The translations under genes and the position numbers were made by a program. From Phycisphaerae bacterium (lineage in GTDB: Bacteria > Planctomycetota > Phycisphaerae > UBA1845), in NCBI GenBank assembly GCA_029260235.1, contig JAJDDP010000102.1, positions 22,293 to 86,292 of the forward strand: a stretch of DNA of 64,000 nucleotides. The letters are read 5' to 3'. Position 1 is the stretch's first letter; the number at the start of each line of letters is the position of its first letter. The notes under the pieces were generated by a model. It was not told the DNA's origin. It saw only the letters and a program-made list of their open reading frames with translations, and ran no database searches. Positions 54,878-64,000 of this stretch are shown in pieces.

Positions 54878-56044
54878 CTAGCGGACATTCAGCAGGCATC
54901 TGGCGATTCGTTGGCCGGCTTTTCCGTCCCATTTTTCTGGCGGTTGTCCTGGCTGAGGCGGGTCTTCGGTGAGACGGTGGTAGGCGTTGACAATGCCGAC
55001 GGTCGTGGGATCCACCAGCCGATTGGTGCCCTCCAGGATGGTAGCAGGTCGTTCGGTGTTTGGCCTGACGGTCATGCAGGGGACACCCAGGATGGTAGTC
55101 TCTTCTTGAATGCCGCCCGAATCCGTGATGGCCAATCCAGCATCAGTCATCAGTTTCAAGAAGTCCAGGTAGCCCAGTGGTTCGATAACACGCAGGTCGG
55201 TGATGGCTTCGAGTTTTTGCGCCAGGCCAGCACGGGCTAAGCTCGCTCTCGTTCGGGGATGCATGGGGAATATCAGCGGAATCTCATGTGCAATATGAGC
55301 CAGGGCAGCCACAATCGCCGAGAAGGTCTGCGGATCATCCACGTTGCTCGGGCGATGGAGGGTTATGACTCCGTAGTTGCCCGGTACTAGATCCAAGTCT
55401 TCTACAATCGAGGCCCGTTCAGCCTTGGCCTGATGGGTGAGTAGCGTATCGATCATCACGTTACCGACAAAGGCGGTCTTCTCGCTGGGTACACCCTCTC
55501 TACGCAGGTTCACCAGCCCGCTGCGTTCTGAGACGAATAGTAGGTCGCTGATGCTGTCGGTAAGCACGCGGTTGATTTCTTCGGGCATGGACCGATCGAA
55601 GCTGCGCAAACCGGCCTCGACGTGGGCGACCCGGACGCCCAGCTTGGCTGCGGTCAAGGCACAGGCGATGGTACTGTTGACGTCCCCTACTACGACAACC
55701 CAGTCCGGTTTCAGATCTAGAAGGACTGGCTCGAATCGCTGCATGATCTCAGCCGTCTGCACGGCGTGCGAGCCGCTACCCACGCCGAGATTGATATCCG
55801 GTTCGGGCAAGCCGAGTTCGTCAAAGAACAGAGCGCTCATGAGCGGGTCGTAATGCTGTCCGGTGTGGACGACGTGGTTGCTGATCCCGTCGGCATCGTC
55901 AAATGCCCGGACCAAGGCAGCCACCTTCATGAAATTGGGCCTGGCCCCGCAGACGCAGAGCGTTTTGATCACTGGATTAGCGGCGCGATCCGCCTCCACT
56001 CCGCCGGCTGGTATGGCTTCTAGAGTCCTCATATTATGGGTCAT
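54878..56044 (-). CDS. wecB: UDP-N-acetylglucosamine 2-epimerase
   Basis: The non-hydrolysing epimerase makes UDP-ManNAc for envelope glycans. Features: IKTLCVCGARPNFMKVAAL near the N-terminus, HTGQHYDPLMSALFF, HVEAGLRSFDRSMPEEINRVLTD and the DSGGIQEE and RPNTERP motifs of the C-terminal lobe. Start ATG 56044 or 56032; the frame stays open to 56782 but that upstream part is antisense to the DUF456 gene and not protein-like. Length 388. Confidence 0.93.
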   Translation of the reverse strand: MTHNMRTLEAIPAGGVEADRAANPVIKTLCVCGARPNFMKVAALVRAFDDADGISNHVVHTGQHYDPLMSALFFDELGLPEPDINLGVGSGSHAVQTAEIMQRFEPVLLDLKPDWVVVVGDVNSTIACALTAAKLGVRVAHVEAGLRSFDRSMPEEINRVLTDSISDLLFVSERSGLVNLRREGVPSEKTAFVGNVMIDTLLTHQAKAERASIVEDLDLVPGNYGVITLHRPSNVDDPQTFSAIVAALAHIAHEIPLIFPMHPRTRASLARAGLAQKLEAITDLRVIEPLGYLDFLKLMTDAGLAITDSGGIQEETTILGVPCMTVRPNTERPATILEGTNRLVDPTTVGIVNAYHRLTEDPPQPGQPPEKWDGKAGQRIARCLLNVR

Positions 56045-56156
56045 CGGCAGTTGGGGAGCTTTACCGAAGTTGCGCCGCGATTCATCCTTGCGGCCCAGCA
56101 AGGGGCAAAATAGCATCCGGGAAGCGCCGAATAAGCGATTGGGCAGCACCAGGACC

Positions 56157-56726
56157 GTGGTCGGGCCATACCGTGTCACTGAAGCGAGGAAGAAACTGGA
56201 ACTCACCGCCGAGATCACTGCCGTCACCCTGCTACTCCTAGCCTGTGGGTCGGGCATGCTGCTGACCGTGCTCCAATTGCCGGGCAATTGGCTGATTGCG
56301 GCAGCTGGCGGGACATTCGCTTGGTACTTCGGGTGGGAAGTCATCGGCGTGAAGACCGCACTCGTTCTGGGTGCGCTGGCTGGGACGGCTGAAATCGCTG
56401 AGATGCTGATCGGCATCTGGTTCACGCGGAAGGCGGGTGGTAGCCGGCGGGCGGCGTGGTGGAGCCTGCTCGGGGGTCTGATTGGGGCGTTTTGTCTGAC
56501 GATCCCAGTTGCCTTCGTGGGGACGGTGGTCGGGGCGGCCGTCGGCTGCTTCTGTGGAGCAATGGCTGCAGAATTGTCGCTGAATCGGCGAACCGTTGAG
56601 GCGGCCAACGTGGGGGTTTGGTCGGCTGCCGGTCGCACATTGGGCACGGTGATCAAGGTTTCAGCCTCAGTGATGTTGGCGGGGATCGCCGCCGTGTCGG
56701 CTATCCTGGGCCTCTGGGGCTTCTGA
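56157..56726 (+). CDS. DUF456 family membrane protein
   Basis: Glycine-rich hydrophobic helices with the family features LQLPGNWLIAAAGG and AFVGTVVGAAVGCFCGAM define DUF456. About four to five helices, no known function. The start is uncertain: GTG 56157 or CTG 56196 (after GAGGAAG). It is divergent from wecB with about 110 bases between. Confidence 0.75.
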   Translation: MVGPYRVTEARKKLELTAEITAVTLLLLACGSGMLLTVLQLPGNWLIAAAGGTFAWYFGWEVIGVKTALVLGALAGTAEIAEMLIGIWFTRKAGGSRRAAWWSLLGGLIGAFCLTIPVAFVGTVVGAAVGCFCGAMAAELSLNRRTVEAANVGVWSAAGRTLGTVIKVSASVMLAGIAAVSAILGLWGF

Positions 56727-56855
56727 CAATGATGCCGATTTGGCGCACGCCTGGAGATTGACCATCTCGGCTTCGTGCACATTCATTCGCTCAGATTCAG
56801 GATCGATGCCTATAATGGCGAAGTGGCCAAGCTAGACCTCACTGGTATCTGACGA

Positions 56856-58472
56856 ATGAACAGACCATCCAGAATTGCAAGGACGACCTGCAAGCTAGCG
56901 CCGGCGTTAGTGCTGGTCATGTTCTCACTTGTGAGCGACGCACTTGCCACCGACAAACGACTGTTGAAACCGCTCCCAGCTGAGCCTCCCTTGATTCCCA
57001 AGACGCGCTTGGAATCCAAGAATCCGATTGATCACTTCTTAGCTGCCAAGTGGGCTGAGGCGGGAGTTCGCCCAACGTACCGCTGCGATGATTACACCTT
57101 CATCCGGCGCATTTACCTCGATCTCGCCGGTGTGATTCCTACCGCGGAGGCTGTGCAAGCATTTGTCAAGAGCCGGGGCAGCCGACGGCGCGAGCAAGAA
57201 ATCGACAAGCTGCTTGAATCAAATCGCTACGCCGAGCACTGGGGAATCATGTGGGAAGATCTGCTCCGCGTGAAGTCCCGCCTGCGCGGAACCGAGGTGA
57301 ATTCTTTTCGAAGATACATTCAGGAAGAATTGAATCAAAATCGCCCTTACGACGAGTGGGTCCGCGAAATGATCGTCGCCAGCGGTACGGCTCAGGATGA
57401 TCCAGCCGTGAATTTTGTATTGCGTCACCAGAACGACGCGAACGATCTGACAATCTCAGTCACGCAAGTTTTCATGGGTATGCAGCTCAAATGCGTGCAG
57501 TGCCATGATGACCGCAACGGAAGATTTTGGAAGCAAGCAGACTTTGAAGGCATGGCCTCATTTTGGAAGAGAACCAGGATCCAACCGGCGGGCAAGAAAC
57601 TGGTGACTACACCACAGGGACCGCGCGAGATTGCCATCACCAAAGTCGTCGATCACCGCCCGTCCGATGGAACCTTCCTGGGGCATGGCCAACCCGCTGA
57701 AGGAGCGGGCAGAGAGGCGCTGGCAGATTTTGTGACTTCGCCGAGCAACCCATATTTTGCCCGGGCGGTGGTCAACCGAATTTGGAAGCAAATGATGGGT
57801 TCGGGGCTGGTTGAACCGGTTGACGATCTGGACCCCATAAATGATGCATCTCATCCCGAACTTCTGGATTGGTTAGCCCTTGATTTCATCGGACACGGAT
57901 ACGATCTCAAACATGTGATTCGGTTGATCGCCAATTCCAGGGCGTACCAAACCGAATCTGTGAAATTTCGGAGATCAGCTGGCAAGCGCGCGGACCGTTT
58001 ATTCGATGCCATGCCCTTGAGAAGAATGACGGCTGAGCAATTGCTCGATTCGATCCTGGTATGTTGTGGCCTGCTCAATGACGGCAACCCGGGGAACCGG
58101 CGGGCGATCAAGAACCCTTACCCAGCCCAACCGGGCGGGTTCTTGGCTACGTTTGGCGCCCATGATCGAGAAACAATCCATCAGCGTGATCCGGAAGCAA
58201 CCATCCCACAGGCACTGGAATTGCTCAACGGTCGATTTATCAACCTGGCGGTGGCTGGGCACGATGGGAATCCGTTACGAGGGTGGCTGAGGCAAGGAAC
58301 TCCGGTCAATCGAGTGATCGAACTCCTCTACCTCAACACATTGTCGAGGAAACCAAGCCGGCAAGAGAAATCGGTCGTCAGGGCCTATCTGAAGCAGGCC
58401 AATTTCACAACCGGATGGTCCGATGTGTTGTGGGCAGTGATCAATACCCGCGAGTTCATGTTCGTGAGGTGA
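56856..58472 (+). CDS. DUF1549/DUF1553 planctomycete secreted protein
   Basis: A signal peptide (about 1-31) precedes the DUF1549 domain (FIRRIYLDLAGVIPT, LKCVQCHDD heme-like CxxCH at about residue 212) and the DUF1553 domain (FARAVVNRIWKQMMGSGLVEPVDD, TAEQLLDSIL, LEVIYLNTLSRKP-like end). The family is almost limited to planctomycetes and is always paired with DUF1501. At 538 residues it is shorter than the common form, which carries an extra cytochrome-c-like domain. The next gene starts nine bases on. Confidence 0.9.
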   Translation: MNRPSRIARTTCKLAPALVLVMFSLVSDALATDKRLLKPLPAEPPLIPKTRLESKNPIDHFLAAKWAEAGVRPTYRCDDYTFIRRIYLDLAGVIPTAEAVQAFVKSRGSRRREQEIDKLLESNRYAEHWGIMWEDLLRVKSRLRGTEVNSFRRYIQEELNQNRPYDEWVREMIVASGTAQDDPAVNFVLRHQNDANDLTISVTQVFMGMQLKCVQCHDDRNGRFWKQADFEGMASFWKRTRIQPAGKKLVTTPQGPREIAITKVVDHRPSDGTFLGHGQPAEGAGREALADFVTSPSNPYFARAVVNRIWKQMMGSGLVEPVDDLDPINDASHPELLDWLALDFIGHGYDLKHVIRLIANSRAYQTESVKFRRSAGKRADRLFDAMPLRRMTAEQLLDSILVCCGLLNDGNPGNRRAIKNPYPAQPGGFLATFGAHDRETIHQRDPEATIPQALELLNGRFINLAVAGHDGNPLRGWLRQGTPVNRVIELLYLNTLSRKPSRQEKSVVRAYLKQANFTTGWSDVLWAVINTREFMFVR

Positions 58473-58480
58473 GGAAAGCA

Positions 58481-59767
58481 ATGCCGAACTGTGGATGTGA
58501 GAATTACGAGCAGTTGACTCGGCGGCGATTCCTGGGGGCAGCCGGTGCGTTTGGGGCCGGCACGTTTTTGGGATTGTGGGATCCGCGAACGCTGTTGGCC
58601 AAGCCACAGGCAGGGGCACCGGCCAAGAGCGTCATCCTCTTGTGGATGGGCGGCGGGCAAAGTCATCTGGATACCTGGGATCCAAAACCAGAGCATGCCA
58701 ACGGTGGTTCGTTCCAGGCGATTCAGACTGCGGCAAAAGGCATTCGCGTTTGCGAGCACTTGCCGCGCTTGGCCAATGAGTTTTCAGATATTTCAATCGT
58801 TCGCAGCTTGACCAACAAAGAGGGAAACCACGATCGGGCCACCTATCAGCTGCACACCGGACGAACACCGATGGCCAGCTTTCAACACTCGACTTATGGA
58901 TCAGTAGCTGCCCGCGAACTTGCGGGTGATTCCCCTGAACTTCCCCCCTACGTCACCATCAATGGCCGACGATGGGCTGCGGGTCACGTCGGATCAGCCC
59001 ATGCTGCTTTCCACATCGGATCGGCTACAGAACCTGCCCAGAACCTTTCGTTCCATGAATCAGTCAACTCAAACCGAATAAAGAGCCGCCTCAACCTGCT
59101 CAACGAGCTGGACAAGTCATTCAGGAAAAAGCACGAACGTGAAGAAGTCATCAACGCCTACGCAGAGCACTACCGGGCTGCCTACCGGCTGATGACTTCG
59201 CCGGCGTCTCGGGCATTCGATCTTTCAGAGGAGCCAGCCGCGAATCGTGATTGGTACGGGATGACCCAGTTTGGGCAAGGATGCCTGTTGGCCCGCCGCT
59301 TGGTGCAGGAAGGCGTACGTTTCATCGAGGTCAACTTCGGTGGATGGGACACGCACCAGGAAAACTTTGAAACTGTGGCGGCCAAATGCTTGATCCTCGA
59401 CCAGGCCTTCTCCTCCCTGGTGATCGATCTGCGCGCTAGAAACCTGCTTGACCAAACGTTAATCGTTCTCTGTTCGGAGTTTGGCCGCACCCCCATTATC
59501 AATAAGAACAGTGGGCGCGACCATTGGCCTCGCGTGTTTAGCGCGGTGTTGGCCGGCGGCGGTATCATTGGCGGGCGAACCATCGGGGCCTCCAGCAGAG
59601 ACGGTGGTGAGGTGCGCGATCGGCCAGTGCAGGTCGACGAATTGCACACCACAATTTGCCATCAGCTGGGGATCAATAGTCGCAAGAAGATCGAAGCGGC
59701 CGACAGTCGACCCATCCGTATCGTCGAACGCAGGGATGCTGAGCCGATCAAGGAACTCCTCCCGTAG
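58481..59767 (+). CDS. DUF1501 Tat-exported protein
   Basis: The N-terminus carries a twin-arginine signal TRRRFLGAAGAFGAG followed by a hydrophobic helix. The rest is DUF1501 (sulfatase-like alkaline-phosphatase-superfamily fold): WMGGGQSHLDTWDPKPEH, GNHDRATYQLHTG, FIEVNFGGWDTHQ and VLCSEFGRTP. ATG 58481 follows GAGGAA. It is the partner of the DUF1549/DUF1553 gene before it, in one transcript. Activity not established. Confidence 0.92.
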   Translation: MPNCGCENYEQLTRRRFLGAAGAFGAGTFLGLWDPRTLLAKPQAGAPAKSVILLWMGGGQSHLDTWDPKPEHANGGSFQAIQTAAKGIRVCEHLPRLANEFSDISIVRSLTNKEGNHDRATYQLHTGRTPMASFQHSTYGSVAARELAGDSPELPPYVTINGRRWAAGHVGSAHAAFHIGSATEPAQNLSFHESVNSNRIKSRLNLLNELDKSFRKKHEREEVINAYAEHYRAAYRLMTSPASRAFDLSEEPAANRDWYGMTQFGQGCLLARRLVQEGVRFIEVNFGGWDTHQENFETVAAKCLILDQAFSSLVIDLRARNLLDQTLIVLCSEFGRTPIINKNSGRDHWPRVFSAVLAGGGIIGGRTIGASSRDGGEVRDRPVQVDELHTTICHQLGINSRKKIEAADSRPIRIVERRDAEPIKELLP

Positions 59768-59825
59768 GCGGGGCGCAACAATCCCCCCAGGCCGATCATT
59801 GGACGTCCCTCAAGCTGTGCCTACA

Positions 59826-61436
59826 ATGCCCGGCATGCCCTCTGGTTTTGAACAGTTCAAAGTTTCGATCGCGCTGATTGTGGATCGAGCCACAGTCTTC
59901 CACCAGGAATGCCTAGCCAGTTTGGCTGCCCAAGACCATGCGAACATCGAAATCTTGATCGCCGGTTCAGCTGCAGATTGCGCCGCATCGCCGGAGTTGG
60001 GCTTGGAGGCGTCAATTCGTCTGATCGACGGTTCATATGCTAACCGGGCAGCTGCATACAATGCCGCCATTGAGGCCGCTAGCGGTGAATTCCTGCTTCT
60101 GCTTCTCGAAGATCCAAGCCGCGTCCGCCTCCGGCGTTCAGCCGTCAGCACCATGTTGATGGCGGCAACACGCTGCGGAACGGCGCCGGTTGTTTACGCG
60201 GACTATGAACGGCTCTGTGCCGATAGTCTCGCCAAAGAGGTTCACTTGCTCGATTGGCATCCGGGCCGCCTTCGCGATTCGTTCGACATGGGCTGTGTCG
60301 TGCTGCTGAATTTGGATGAAGTGCGCCGCGTTGGTGGCTTCAATCCCGAATACGAGGTAGCTGCGTGGTACGACTTGAGACTGCGGCTGGGCGAGGCGAA
60401 CGGATTGGTCCACATCGCCAATCGCTACGCGGGGTCGCTGTACTCAGTGGATACGCTCAGCCAAGGGCACAACGTGTTCGACTACCTGCTGGCTGACAAA
60501 TCAGGGCAGGAAGAAATGGAGCATGCCTTGACCGCTCATCTTCAGCGGACGCAGGCCTACCTTGCTCCAGACACTCATCACGAATCAATCCACTATGCGC
60601 CTGAAGAAGAGGCCCGATTCTCAAGTTGCATTGCCTCGGTCATCATCCCGGTCAACCAGCGCCCTGAATTCATAGGCAGAGCCATCGAGAGTGTGCGTCA
60701 GCAGACTATCCAGAACGTAGAGGTCATCGTGGTGGTTAATGGCGGCCTGGAAGACCCGACTAGCCATGAGGTGCGGCGGTACATGGCCGGCGGTGATCGC
60801 TTCGATGCGAACGCCCCCGCTGTCAGGTTGATCGTAGTAGACGTCAACAACTTGGGGTTGTGCCTGAATTCGGGTCTCGGCGCTGCTTGTGGTAAGTATT
60901 ATGTGCAGTTGGATTCGGATGATCGGCTCAAACCAGACGCGATCGAATCGCTCTTGGCTGTGTTTGAAGCTGACCCAGCCATTGGCATGGTCATCGGGTC
61001 CTATGAGGTTTGGACGCTGGATGAAGAGACCGGGCGACACGAGAGAAACGAGGAGATTCCGGTCGTCACCCACGATGAGTGGACGGCTGAAAATGGTCGA
61101 AACAACCTGCTGCGGGTCAACGGAGCTGGCGCGCCGCGGGCAGCCCATATTCAGGCCATTCGCGACGTGGGTTGGTTCGGCGTGAACGATGATGCCGATT
61201 GTCGAAATTATGGCGAAGACTACGATCTGGTGCTACGCATGAGTGAGCGGTATTCGATAGGCAGGGTTTGGTCGCCCATCTACGAAGTGATCCGACATGC
61301 CGGCGGCACTGATCACAGCATCGACCAGGCCACCATCGACCGGAACAACAATGCCAAGGACCACATGCGTCTTCAAGCCCTTGCCCGACGCAGGACGATG
61401 ACAGCCGCAGCAAGAACCACCGAGGTACCGCAGTGA
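59826..61436 (+). CDS. Two-domain family 2 glycosyltransferase
   Basis: Two GT2-type domains. The first (about 10-240) lacks a clear DxD; the second (about 265-510) has SVIIPVNQRPEFIGRAIESV and VQLDSDDRLKPDAI with the DxD motif. ATG 59826 or 59835. Its end overlaps the sugar kinase start by four bases (GTGA), so it belongs to the downstream sugar operon. It probably transfers a sugar in an envelope glycan; acceptor unknown. Confidence 0.85.
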   Translation: MPGMPSGFEQFKVSIALIVDRATVFHQECLASLAAQDHANIEILIAGSAADCAASPELGLEASIRLIDGSYANRAAAYNAAIEAASGEFLLLLLEDPSRVRLRRSAVSTMLMAATRCGTAPVVYADYERLCADSLAKEVHLLDWHPGRLRDSFDMGCVVLLNLDEVRRVGGFNPEYEVAAWYDLRLRLGEANGLVHIANRYAGSLYSVDTLSQGHNVFDYLLADKSGQEEMEHALTAHLQRTQAYLAPDTHHESIHYAPEEEARFSSCIASVIIPVNQRPEFIGRAIESVRQQTIQNVEVIVVVNGGLEDPTSHEVRRYMAGGDRFDANAPAVRLIVVDVNNLGLCLNSGLGAACGKYYVQLDSDDRLKPDAIESLLAVFEADPAIGMVIGSYEVWTLDEETGRHERNEEIPVVTHDEWTAENGRNNLLRVNGAGAPRAAHIQAIRDVGWFGVNDDADCRNYGEDYDLVLRMSERYSIGRVWSPIYEVIRHAGGTDHSIDQATIDRNNNAKDHMRLQALARRRTMTAAARTTEVPQ

Positions 61437-62605
61437 GCCAGCGCAACTTCGCCCTGATCGGTGTGGATGGCGGTGCGACCGAGGTCAAAGCACATGCCGT
61501 TGCATGCGACGATTCGGTCAACCCGGCACGGTACACTCTATTGCCCCAGTGCGCCTCTCGAATATACGAGCGACTTCCGGGCTTTGATCCCCTTCCTGCT
61601 TCCGAGCAGATAGATCACTTACGCCGTGCAGACATACCCCCGTCACCCCTCGAGCATGAGCAGGCCTTGATTTGGGTTCAGGCCGCAGCTGAGTGCATCG
61701 TCGAGGTCGCCCGGGCTTGTGGTTACCGCACCGTAGTGGTGGGAATTGGCATGCCCGGTCTTAAGACAGGCGACGGGCGCGGGATCGCGGTCATCAACAA
61801 TGGCCCGCGCAATTTCGACTATCTGGAAATCTTATCGCACGAGGTAGAAGCTGCCGGTATTGAATGGGCATCACCGGTAGTCCGCCTTGGCAGCGACGCA
61901 GATTATTGCGGCCTCGGTGAACAGCATGCAGCCGACGGCTTATTCAACGACGTGCAGAGTGCGTATTATCTTGGCTGCGGAACTGGTATCGCAGATGCTC
62001 TAAAACTAAACGGCTGTCTGGTCGCATTCGATGATATCAAGGAGTGGATGCTCAAGACTTGGCAAATCCCGTCTGCACTGGGGCCTACATTCGAGAAGCT
62101 TGTATCAGCCAAGGCGCTCAATCACATTTACGCTCAACTGCAGCCCGGCGCGGGGTCAGCAGACTGCCCTTGCTTCCCCGAGCAAGGTGCTTTGCGCGGA
62201 GATTCAATCGCTCTAACTTGGATGAACGCGGCAGCCATGCTGCTGGCTGAGTTGATCTTTGAGCGGTTGAGCACCATCAAGACTGGCAGAGCTGCGTCAA
62301 CATCCCGAGGCCAAGCCTACGCCGAATTGGATCCGGAGCATCCCTATCGGGGGCTGCTGCTTGATCGCATCGTCATCGGCCAACGCATCGGGCAAGTCTA
62401 CGGTGATCCACAAACGCAGCCGTTCTTTGCATCGCGCCTGGAGTCTTGTTTGGCTCAGTTCATCACTCAGTCCGGTGACGCAGAGATGGCCTCGACGTAT
62501 CTTCTAGGAGGCGGTCTCGCGCCGGGATTTGTTCGCGCCTCATTCCTGCGGTCTGCTCCAGCACTCGGCGCTGCCGTAGCCGCGGCCAAGGCGATGAGCA
62601 CTTAG
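61433..62605 (+). CDS. BadF/BadG/BcrA/BcrD-type sugar kinase (GlcNAc-kinase-like)
   Basis: The ASKHA kinase fold starts LIGVDGGATEVKAHAV (phosphate-1 loop) and includes GIGMPGLKTGDG and YYLGCGTGIADALKLNG. The family contains N-acetylglucosamine kinases. The GTG start overlaps the previous gene's TGA. With MurQ after it, a kinase acting on MurNAc, GlcNAc or a related amino sugar is likely, which I infer from position rather than motifs. Confidence 0.78.
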   Translation: MSQRNFALIGVDGGATEVKAHAVACDDSVNPARYTLLPQCASRIYERLPGFDPLPASEQIDHLRRADIPPSPLEHEQALIWVQAAAECIVEVARACGYRTVVVGIGMPGLKTGDGRGIAVINNGPRNFDYLEILSHEVEAAGIEWASPVVRLGSDADYCGLGEQHAADGLFNDVQSAYYLGCGTGIADALKLNGCLVAFDDIKEWMLKTWQIPSALGPTFEKLVSAKALNHIYAQLQPGAGSADCPCFPEQGALRGDSIALTWMNAAAMLLAELIFERLSTIKTGRAASTSRGQAYAELDPEHPYRGLLLDRIVIGQRIGQVYGDPQTQPFFASRLESCLAQFITQSGDAEMASTYLLGGGLAPGFVRASFLRSAPALGAAVAAAKAMST

Positions 62606-62722
62606 AATGCACCTCGAAACTAACGCCCTCCCACCGGCTTGCTAGTTGGTTGCGTGGCTACGACGCTTCTGGCACACTGTCGCAGTAGTTGGCGTAGCCA
62701 AGTTCGATACGGAGCAATCAGC

Positions 62723-63628
62723 GTGCCGGATCGCGGAAACTTGACGACGGAATTGCGCAATCCGCGCTCGCTCCACATCGACACGATGTCCACGGCTGAG
62801 GCATTCGCGTTGATCAATGCCGAAGATACAACACTACCCGCAGCCATCGCCAAGGCGCAAGGCAAGATTTGTGCGGCCATCGACTTGGTTGTGGCTGCAT
62901 TTGGGCGCGGCGGGCGATTGATCTATGTCGGGGCAGGAACCAGCGGACGATTGGGCGTTCTGGATTCAGCCGAGTGCCCGCCAACTTTCCTCAGTGACCC
63001 CAACATGGTTCAAGGCGACATCGCCGGTGGAACGGATGCGTTGCGACGGAGCATCGAAGGTGCCGAAGACCGACCGGAGGAGGGGGGCCATCGCATGGAT
63101 GCATTCAAGGTCGGTGCTGACGATGTAATCTTTGGAATCGCCGCTGGAGGGACAACTCCGTACGTGCATGGGGCACTGGCCCGTGCTAAGAGCCGCGGGG
63201 CTAAGACAGTTTTCCTTTCTTGCGTCGAGTTTGAGGATGTGCCTGATCAGGCTGATATCTCTATCCGAGTTTTGGTTGGACCTGAGGTCATCACCGGCAG
63301 CACGCGTCTAAAGGCAGGGACAGCCACCAAAATGGTGCTCAACATGGTTACCACGATCGCTATGGTTCAGCTCGGCAAGGTGTACCAGAACCTCATGGTC
63401 GATGTGAACACCCAGGCCAATGCAAAATTGGTGGATCGCGGAACACGAATCGTCGCCGAATTGACTGACTTGAATCGACAGGCCGCACACGATTTGCTCG
63501 TCCGTGCCGAGGGACGGGTCAAGCTTGCCCTGATCATGCATTTCAAGAGGGTTGACTTTGACGTAGCAGAGAAACTACTCGCTGAGCACGCCGGCCATCT
63601 TGCCCGTGTTCTGAGGGCCTCGCCGTGA
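62723..63628 (+). CDS. murQ: N-acetylmuramic acid 6-phosphate etherase MurQ
   Basis: MurQ cleaves the lactyl ether of MurNAc-6-phosphate, giving GlcNAc-6-phosphate for peptidoglycan recycling. The SIS-domain signature GAGTSGRLGVLDSAECPPTF and the segment EGAEDRPEEGG and ITGSTRLKAGTATKMVLN are diagnostic. GTG 62723 follows GGAG and gives 301 residues, the normal length. It overlaps the next gene by four bases. Confidence 0.95.
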   Translation: MPDRGNLTTELRNPRSLHIDTMSTAEAFALINAEDTTLPAAIAKAQGKICAAIDLVVAAFGRGGRLIYVGAGTSGRLGVLDSAECPPTFLSDPNMVQGDIAGGTDALRRSIEGAEDRPEEGGHRMDAFKVGADDVIFGIAAGGTTPYVHGALARAKSRGAKTVFLSCVEFEDVPDQADISIRVLVGPEVITGSTRLKAGTATKMVLNMVTTIAMVQLGKVYQNLMVDVNTQANAKLVDRGTRIVAELTDLNRQAAHDLLVRAEGRVKLALIMHFKRVDFDVAEKLLAEHAGHLARVLRASP

Positions 63629-64000
63629 CACCGGGCCTGCTGGGCAGCTTATCCGGTAATTTCGGGTGGCTTGATTGGTTGGTAGTGGTGTGCTATTTCG
63701 CGCTGACCACCTACATCGGCCACGCCTTGGCAGGCAAACCGGCGACCATCCGTGATTTCTTTCTCGGCGGACGTCGGCTGCCTTGGTATGCGGTAAGCGG
63801 ATCCATCATCGCCACCGAGATCAGCGCCCTAACCTTCATCAGTGTGCCCTTTGTTGTATTCAAGCCCGGCGGAAACTTCACCTACTTGCAGTTGGGCGTG
63901 TTTGGCTCGTTCTTCGCCCGCATCTTGGTCGGCTACATTCTTATCCCTGCCTATTATCAGCGTGAGATCTATAGCCCGTACGACTACATGAGCAACCGAT
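63625..64000 (+). CDS. Sodium:solute symporter family protein, N-terminal part (3' end outside window)
   Basis: GTG 63625 overlaps the murQ stop (GTGA). The translated part has the SSF start: WLDWLVVVCYFALTTYIGH, FFLGGRRLPWYAVSGSIIATEISALTFISVP and YNTYLQ-like helices up to the window end. It likely imports a sugar or amino sugar for the pathway encoded upstream; the substrate cannot be read from this fragment. Confidence 0.88.
   Translation, partial: MTPGLLGSLSGNFGWLDWLVVVCYFALTTYIGHALAGKPATIRDFFLGGRRLPWYAVSGSIIATEISALTFISVPFVVFKPGGNFTYLQLGVFGSFFARILVGYILIPAYYQREIYSPYDYMSNR

Noticed and set aside
54878..56782. A 634-residue epimerase fusion
   Set aside because: The part upstream of 56044 is antisense to the DUF456 gene and has biased Pro/Arg/Ser composition with no domain.
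59481..59825. N-terminal extension of the glycosyltransferase frame
   Set aside because: It overlaps the end of the DUF1501 gene in another frame; the glycosyltransferase fold starts after 59826.

Overview
The window looks like a compact chromosome segment of a Planctomycetota (Phycisphaerae-like) bacterium with moderately high GC. The lineage call is inferred from gene content: an adjacent DUF1549/DUF1553 plus Tat-exported DUF1501 pair, an ECF sigma factor coupled to a Ser/Thr kinase, three IPTL-CTERM proteins, and many zinc-ribbon or uncharacterised membrane proteins. I see no rRNA, tRNA, CRISPR array, insertion sequence or prophage. Most of the window is ordinary chromosome with about 57 genes on both strands.

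Layout. 1-8.6 kb: 3' end of a secreted metzincin-like protease, a P-loop kinase-like protein, a PocR-GAF-PP2C regulator, an aldo/keto reductase, a zinc-ribbon membrane protein, a spermidine-synthase-like methyltransferase and a secreted double thioredoxin. 8.7-18.2 kb: DinB-like protein, dprA, a membrane glycosyltransferase-like protein, a radical SAM protein, an HD-GYP protein and the operon rimO-pgsA-uppP-DUF962. 18.4-21 kb is the most interesting part (below). 21-28.5 kb: sugar transferase, DUF423, a DUF1015-DUF547 pair, VOC protein, pyrB, and a MarR regulator with a membrane-protein target sharing an identical palindrome. 28.7-31.8 kb: two divergent ECF sigma factors, one coupled to a kinase. 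31.8-40 kb: IPTL-CTERM surface proteins (two in tandem duplication) around a DUF1702-ACP-KAS-KAS cluster. 40.4-54.4 kb: RND exporter, MDR dehydrogenase, sigma-like factor, response regulator, rpsO, pnp, a sigma-54 two-component system coupled to a beta-carbonic anhydrase, a ferredoxin and metK. 54.9-64 kb: wecB, DUF456, DUF1549/DUF1501, and a run of glycosyltransferase, sugar kinase, murQ and a sodium:solute symporter that looks like amino-sugar or murein recycling.

Main discovery. At 18.48-20.63 kb two neighbouring genes are each interrupted by one in-frame TGA at the catalytic position of a redox family, and each TGA is followed at the right distance by a hairpin with GG in a five-base loop, as expected of a bacterial SECIS. 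One is an iodothyronine-deiodinase-family protein (Sec88 before Pro-Pro-Phe, exported). The other is an AhpD-like protein with a Cys83-x-x-Sec86 centre. The gene upstream of the AhpD-like gene, same strand and 21 bases away, is a flavin nitroreductase that keeps the Glu/Tyr/Lys substrate triad of iodotyrosine deiodinase. Together they suggest a bacterial dehalogenation or redox locus that places homologues of both animal thyroid-hormone deiodinase types side by side with a selenoperoxidase-like protein. The Sec assignments are strong inferences from sequence; the substrate is not known.
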